Part shown: piece by piece, positions 61,568 to 64,000 of the stretch
Position numbering within the stretch: the stretch's first letter is position 1
Layout of the letters: each line of letters begins with the position of its first letter
Assembly: GCA_022826345.1 (NCBI GenBank)
Contig: JAJDVB010000023.1
Location: forward strand, 3,161 to 67,160
Direction: 5' to 3'
DNA from: Alphaproteobacteria bacterium
GTDB taxonomy: Bacteria > Pseudomonadota > Alphaproteobacteria > UBA828
Length of the DNA: 64,000 bases
Program-made: the position numbers and the translations under genes
Notes under the pieces: model-generated
Seen by the model: only the letters and a program-made list of their open reading frames with translations
The model's database searches: none
Told to the model about the DNA's origin: nothing

Positions 61568-62536
61568 TCACGCTGCGGCAGCGGCCTCCGGCGTTTCGGC
61601 CTCCGCGAGAAACTTCTCGGCTTCCAGCGCGCCCATGCAGCCGGTGCCGGCGGCGGTCACCGCCTGCCGAAACACCTTGTCCTGCACGTCGCCGGCGGCG
61701 AACACGCCCGGCACGTTGGTCTTCGTGCTGTCCGCCATCGTCTGAATGTAGCCCTCGCCGTCCATCGTAAGCTGGCCCGCGAAGAGCTCGGTGTTGGGCC
61801 GGTGCCCGATGGCGATGAACACGCCCGAGAGCGGGATGCGCTGCATCGTCTCCGTCTTGACGTGGCGCACCGCGATTCCCGTCACCGTCAGCGGGTCGCT
61901 CTCGCCCTCGATCTCGTCAAGCACGTGGTCCCACAGGACCTCGATCTTGTCGTTTTGGAACAGGCGGTCCTGCAGGATCTTTTCGGCCCGCAGCGCGTCG
62001 CGGCGGTGGACGAGGGTGACCCTACTCGCGTGATTGGTGAGGTAGAGCGCCTCTTCGACCGCGGTGTTGCCGCCGCCGATCACCGCGACCTCCTTGCCGC
62101 GGAAGAAGAATCCGTCGCATGTCGCACAGGCCGAGACGCCGAAGCCCATGAAGCGCTGCTCGCTCTCCAGGCCCAGCCACTTCGCCTGCGCGCCCGTGCA
62201 GATGATGACGGTGTCGCCGATATAGACATCACCGGAATCGCCGGTGCAGACGAAGGGCCGTTGGCTGAAGTCCACGGCAGTCACCATATCGTGGATCAGC
62301 CGCGTCCCCACTGCCCCAGCCTGGCCCGCCATCTGCTCCATGAGCCACGGCCCCTGGATGATGTCGGCGAATCCCGGATAATTCTCGACATCGGTGGTGA
62401 TCGTGAGTTGACCGCCGGGCTCGAGGCCCTGGACCATGATCGGCTTAAGGTTGGCGCGCGCGGCGTAGATCGCCGCGGAGTAGCCGGCAGGGCCGGAGCC
62501 GATGATCACGACCTTGCTGCGGTGGGTCGTCGCCAT
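61568..62536 (-). CDS. trxB: Thioredoxin reductase
   Basis: The 322-residue FAD/NADPH enzyme has the N-terminal GSGPAGYSAAIYAARANL motif (about 13-30). The redox-active CATC (Cys 137 and 140) is followed by DGFFFRGKEVAVIGGGNTAVE, the NADPH-binding glycine motif. It reduces thioredoxin to maintain the cytoplasmic thiol pool. The start at 62536 follows the sequence TTGACGGGAGAC. A promoter and an operator-like dyad lie about 60 bp upstream. Confidence 0.93.
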   Translation of the reverse strand: MATTHRSKVVIIGSGPAGYSAAIYAARANLKPIMVQGLEPGGQLTITTDVENYPGFADIIQGPWLMEQMAGQAGAVGTRLIHDMVTAVDFSQRPFVCTGDSGDVYIGDTVIICTGAQAKWLGLESEQRFMGFGVSACATCDGFFFRGKEVAVIGGGNTAVEEALYLTNHASRVTLVHRRDALRAEKILQDRLFQNDKIEVLWDHVLDEIEGESDPLTVTGIAVRHVKTETMQRIPLSGVFIAIGHRPNTELFAGQLTMDGEGYIQTMADSTKTNVPGVFAAGDVQDKVFRQAVTAAGTGCMGALEAEKFLAEAETPEAAAAA

Positions 62537-62553
62537 GCGCGTCTCCCGTCAAG

Positions 62554-62571
62554 GCCGGCGCGCGCGCCGGC
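62554..62571. repeat. 18-bp perfect GC palindrome in the trxB leader
   Basis: The 18 bases form an exact palindrome of alternating C/G, 17 bp upstream of the trxB ATG, inside the predicted leader RNA. It could fold the leader near the ribosome site or bind a protein. Confidence 0.5.
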
Positions 62572-62577
62572 AGCAAG

Positions 62578-62599
62578 TGTCACAAACACGAGAGTGACA
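62578..62599. promoter_or_regulatory. Operator-like dyad at the trxB promoter
   Basis: TGTCAC and GTGACA half-sites are separated by 10 bases and directly abut the -10 box of the trxB promoter, covering the expected transcription start. The location fits a repressor or redox-sensing regulator; the LysR encoded after trxB is one candidate. Confidence 0.4.
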
Positions 62600-62629
62600 A
62601 ACATAGGGGCGGCCACGGCGCCCGTTCAA
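62600..62629 (-). promoter_or_regulatory. Candidate sigma70-type promoter of trxB-lysR
   Basis: On the minus strand TTGAAC (62629-62624) and TATGTT (62605-62600) are separated by 18 bases, each matching consensus at four of six positions. The leader to the trxB ATG would be about 57 bases. Confidence 0.4.
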
Positions 62630-62676
62630 GGGCTGGCCCAACGTGCGATCCAATAGTCGAACCGTCAGCCCGCCCA

Positions 62677-63603
62677 TCAACTGCTGCGCGCAAAGCTCTC
62701 GGGCCGCGTCATCACCGGCACCGCGAGCGCGGCGATGACGAGGCCGAGGGCCGTGAACTCGCTCCAGCCCAGCGGCTCGCCCAGGATCAGGGCCCCGCTG
62801 AACAGGCCGACCATCGGGATGCCCAGGGTGCCCACCGTCGCCACCCCGGTCGGGAACATCCGCACGATCTCATAGTAGATGTAGTAGCAGATCACGAACG
62901 GCGCGAAGATGTTGTAAATCACCGAAACCAGCGGCCAAAGCGACGGGAATCGCACCGTGTCTGCGTCCACCACGGCCGCCGCGACGAAGATCGGCAAGCC
63001 GCAGATCAGGCATTGCCAGCCGACCAGCACCCACATGGAGACTTGCCAGTCGGTGCGCTTGAGCGCGACCGTGCCGCAGGCCCAGCCGACCGCGCCCACG
63101 AGCACCAGGAGCGGCCCGAGAGGTGCGGCACTGAGGGTCTGGGCGTCGGTTGCGATCAACACCCCGAGCCCGGCGGAGCCCAGCGCAAGCGCGCTCAGCC
63201 GCCGCCAGCCCGGCCGCTCGCCGAGCACGAGATAGCCCACCGGCACGGTCCAGATCGGCATCGTGTAGGCGATGATCGAGGCGCGGCCGGAAGTCGTGTA
63301 GACGAGTCCGAACCCGGTCGCGAGGTGCCAGACGGTGATGTTGAAGAACCCGGTGATCAGGAGTGGTCGCCACTGTCGGCGCGGCACCTTGACCGAGCGA
63401 CCGATCGCGCAGTGGAGGGCAATGATGACCAGGCCTGCGAAGAAGAGGCAGGTTCCGCGGAAGGTGAGAACCGGCAGCTCGTTGAGCGCGAGCTTGAGCA
63501 TCGGCCAATTGACGCCCCACAGCAGCGTCAGCAGCGCCAGGAGAACGAAGCCCCTGCGTGGCAGCGGCTCGGTGCCGCCGGGGGAGGTCGCCGTGTCCGT
63601 CAT
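62677..63603 (-). CDS. EamA/DMT-family transporter
   Basis: The 308-residue protein has about ten membrane segments in two EamA repeats, as in DMT exporters of amino acids or metabolites. The N-terminus carries GFVLLALLTLLWGVNWPMLK and the second repeat starts near PLLVLVGAVGWACGTVALKR. The ATG at 63603 is preceded by a CTCGCCG leader with no clear ribosome site. The direction of transport and the substrate are unknown. It lies upstream of trxB on the same strand. Confidence 0.88.
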   Translation of the reverse strand: MTDTATSPGGTEPLPRRGFVLLALLTLLWGVNWPMLKLALNELPVLTFRGTCLFFAGLVIIALHCAIGRSVKVPRRQWRPLLITGFFNITVWHLATGFGLVYTTSGRASIIAYTMPIWTVPVGYLVLGERPGWRRLSALALGSAGLGVLIATDAQTLSAAPLGPLLVLVGAVGWACGTVALKRTDWQVSMWVLVGWQCLICGLPIFVAAAVVDADTVRFPSLWPLVSVIYNIFAPFVICYYIYYEIVRMFPTGVATVGTLGIPMVGLFSGALILGEPLGWSEFTALGLVIAALAVPVMTRPESFARSS

Positions 63604-63829
63604 CGGCGAGGGTGGTCGCGAGCGTAACTGAGCATGCCCCGCACGCCGCGACTCGACCCATATCGGGGCCAGCCCAAGGGCAGAGGGGCGCAGCCGGTAC
63701 GTGGTTCTGCTGCATTCTTCACGTCAACCCCTGTCCTCTTCTCCCGGCCCGAAAAGTCCGGGGATGCGCCCGCTGTCCCGTCGTGGGTAATCCTTCGGTC
63801 ATAGAGTGATGGCATGTTGGGCGTTGACA
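63604..63829. other. Gap upstream of the EamA gene without a supported gene
   Basis: This interval contains short open frames on both strands that look like chance GC-rich reading. A TTGACG-like box near 63727-63732 on the minus strand has no good -10 partner. Nothing else stands out. Confidence 0.5.
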
Positions 63830-63967
63830 TCAACGGCCGCGCCTGGAGACGCGCTCCGTAGGAATTGCTGGTAACGAATTTCGCCATGCGCTAGCGTCAG
63901 AGCATGGCGATTCGCGACGCGTCTGCCGCGGCACACCTCTCGCTGGTCGAGGGGTCTGACGGTCCAT
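63830..63967 (-). CDS. Hypothetical small basic ORF
   Basis: A 45-codon frame starts with ATG at 63967 and is preceded by AGGAGGAAGAGACC, an unusually strong ribosome site with good spacing. The product is Arg/Pro/Ser-rich (MDRQTPRPARGVPRQTRRES at the start) and resembles no family I know. The frame could be a leader peptide or chance. An inverted repeat at 63881-63910 lies inside it. Confidence 0.3.
   Translation of the reverse strand: MDRQTPRPARGVPRQTRRESPCSDASAWRNSLPAIPTERVSRRGR
63881..63910. repeat. Inverted repeat near the right edge
   Basis: A 9-bp perfect inverted repeat (63881-63889 with 63902-63910) with a 12-base loop is present. There is no U-tract. It overlaps the small candidate ORF and its role is unknown. 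Confidence 0.4.
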
Positions 63968-64000
63968 GGTCTCTTCCTCCTGATAATCCGTCCTCCGAGG

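Overview
The window is about 64 kb of GC-rich DNA (roughly 65%), densely packed with protein-coding genes and without rRNA, tRNA, CRISPR arrays or recognisable insertion sequences. Gene content and order fit an alphaproteobacterium: a UbiH-type ubiquinone hydroxylase, a trxB-lysR pair, MsrP, CUT2 and Liv-type ABC transporters, and many SDR, hydantoinase and PhyH genes. The order cannot be fixed from sequence alone. Most of the window looks like catabolic and transport genome. Only one stretch, at about 9.4-10.9 kb, has clearly foreign base composition.

Layout: (a) 1-3.6 kb, a sugar-type ABC operon (binding protein, permease, single-domain ATPase) ending in a PhyH dioxygenase cut by the window edge. 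(b) 3.8-9.4 kb, UbiH, a glutamine-synthetase-like ligase and a ferric-iron binding protein plus permease with no ATPase gene. (c) 9.4-10.8 kb, a low-GC two-gene unit encoding a P-loop kinase-like protein and a NUDIX hydrolase. (d) 10.9-18 kb, an N,N-dimethylformamidase-like enzyme diverging from an LLM flavin oxidoreductase, a ThDP enzyme and two duplicated SDRs. (e) 18-29.4 kb, two hydantoinase/oxoprolinase HyuAB pairs facing away from each other, one followed by a molybdopterin enzyme and the other by PhyH. (f) 29.5-38.9 kb, a nine-gene minus-strand operon joining a complete Liv ABC importer to beta-oxidation-like enzymes, with a readable sigma70-type promoter. (g) 39-52.1 kb, a twelve-gene plus-strand run: GNAT, SDR, cupin, HyuB, PPOX, SDR, acyl-CoA ligase, class III aminotransferase, acyl-CoA dehydrogenase, SnoaL-like, HyuB, SnoaL-like. 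(h) 52.1-64 kb, a PLP-fold enzyme, MFS transporter, a fifth HyuB, two class I aminotransferases, MsrP, an array of hairpins ending in an intrinsic terminator, lysR, trxB and an EamA transporter.

Together, regions e-g could take up and break down an amide, lactam or ketone-like compound. ATP-dependent HyuAB opening or carboxylation, transamination of an omega-amino acid, CoA activation and a beta-oxidation spiral are all represented, and Liv-type uptake is encoded beside them. This is inference from family membership. Three of the five HyuB subunits are close relatives with basic N-terminal tails, but only one sits next to its own HyuA, so one alpha subunit may serve several beta subunits.

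The most novel-looking items are the low-GC kinase/NUDIX pair, the six-hairpin RNA-like element at about 60.4-60.56 kb, and the expanded HyuB/SnoaL module.
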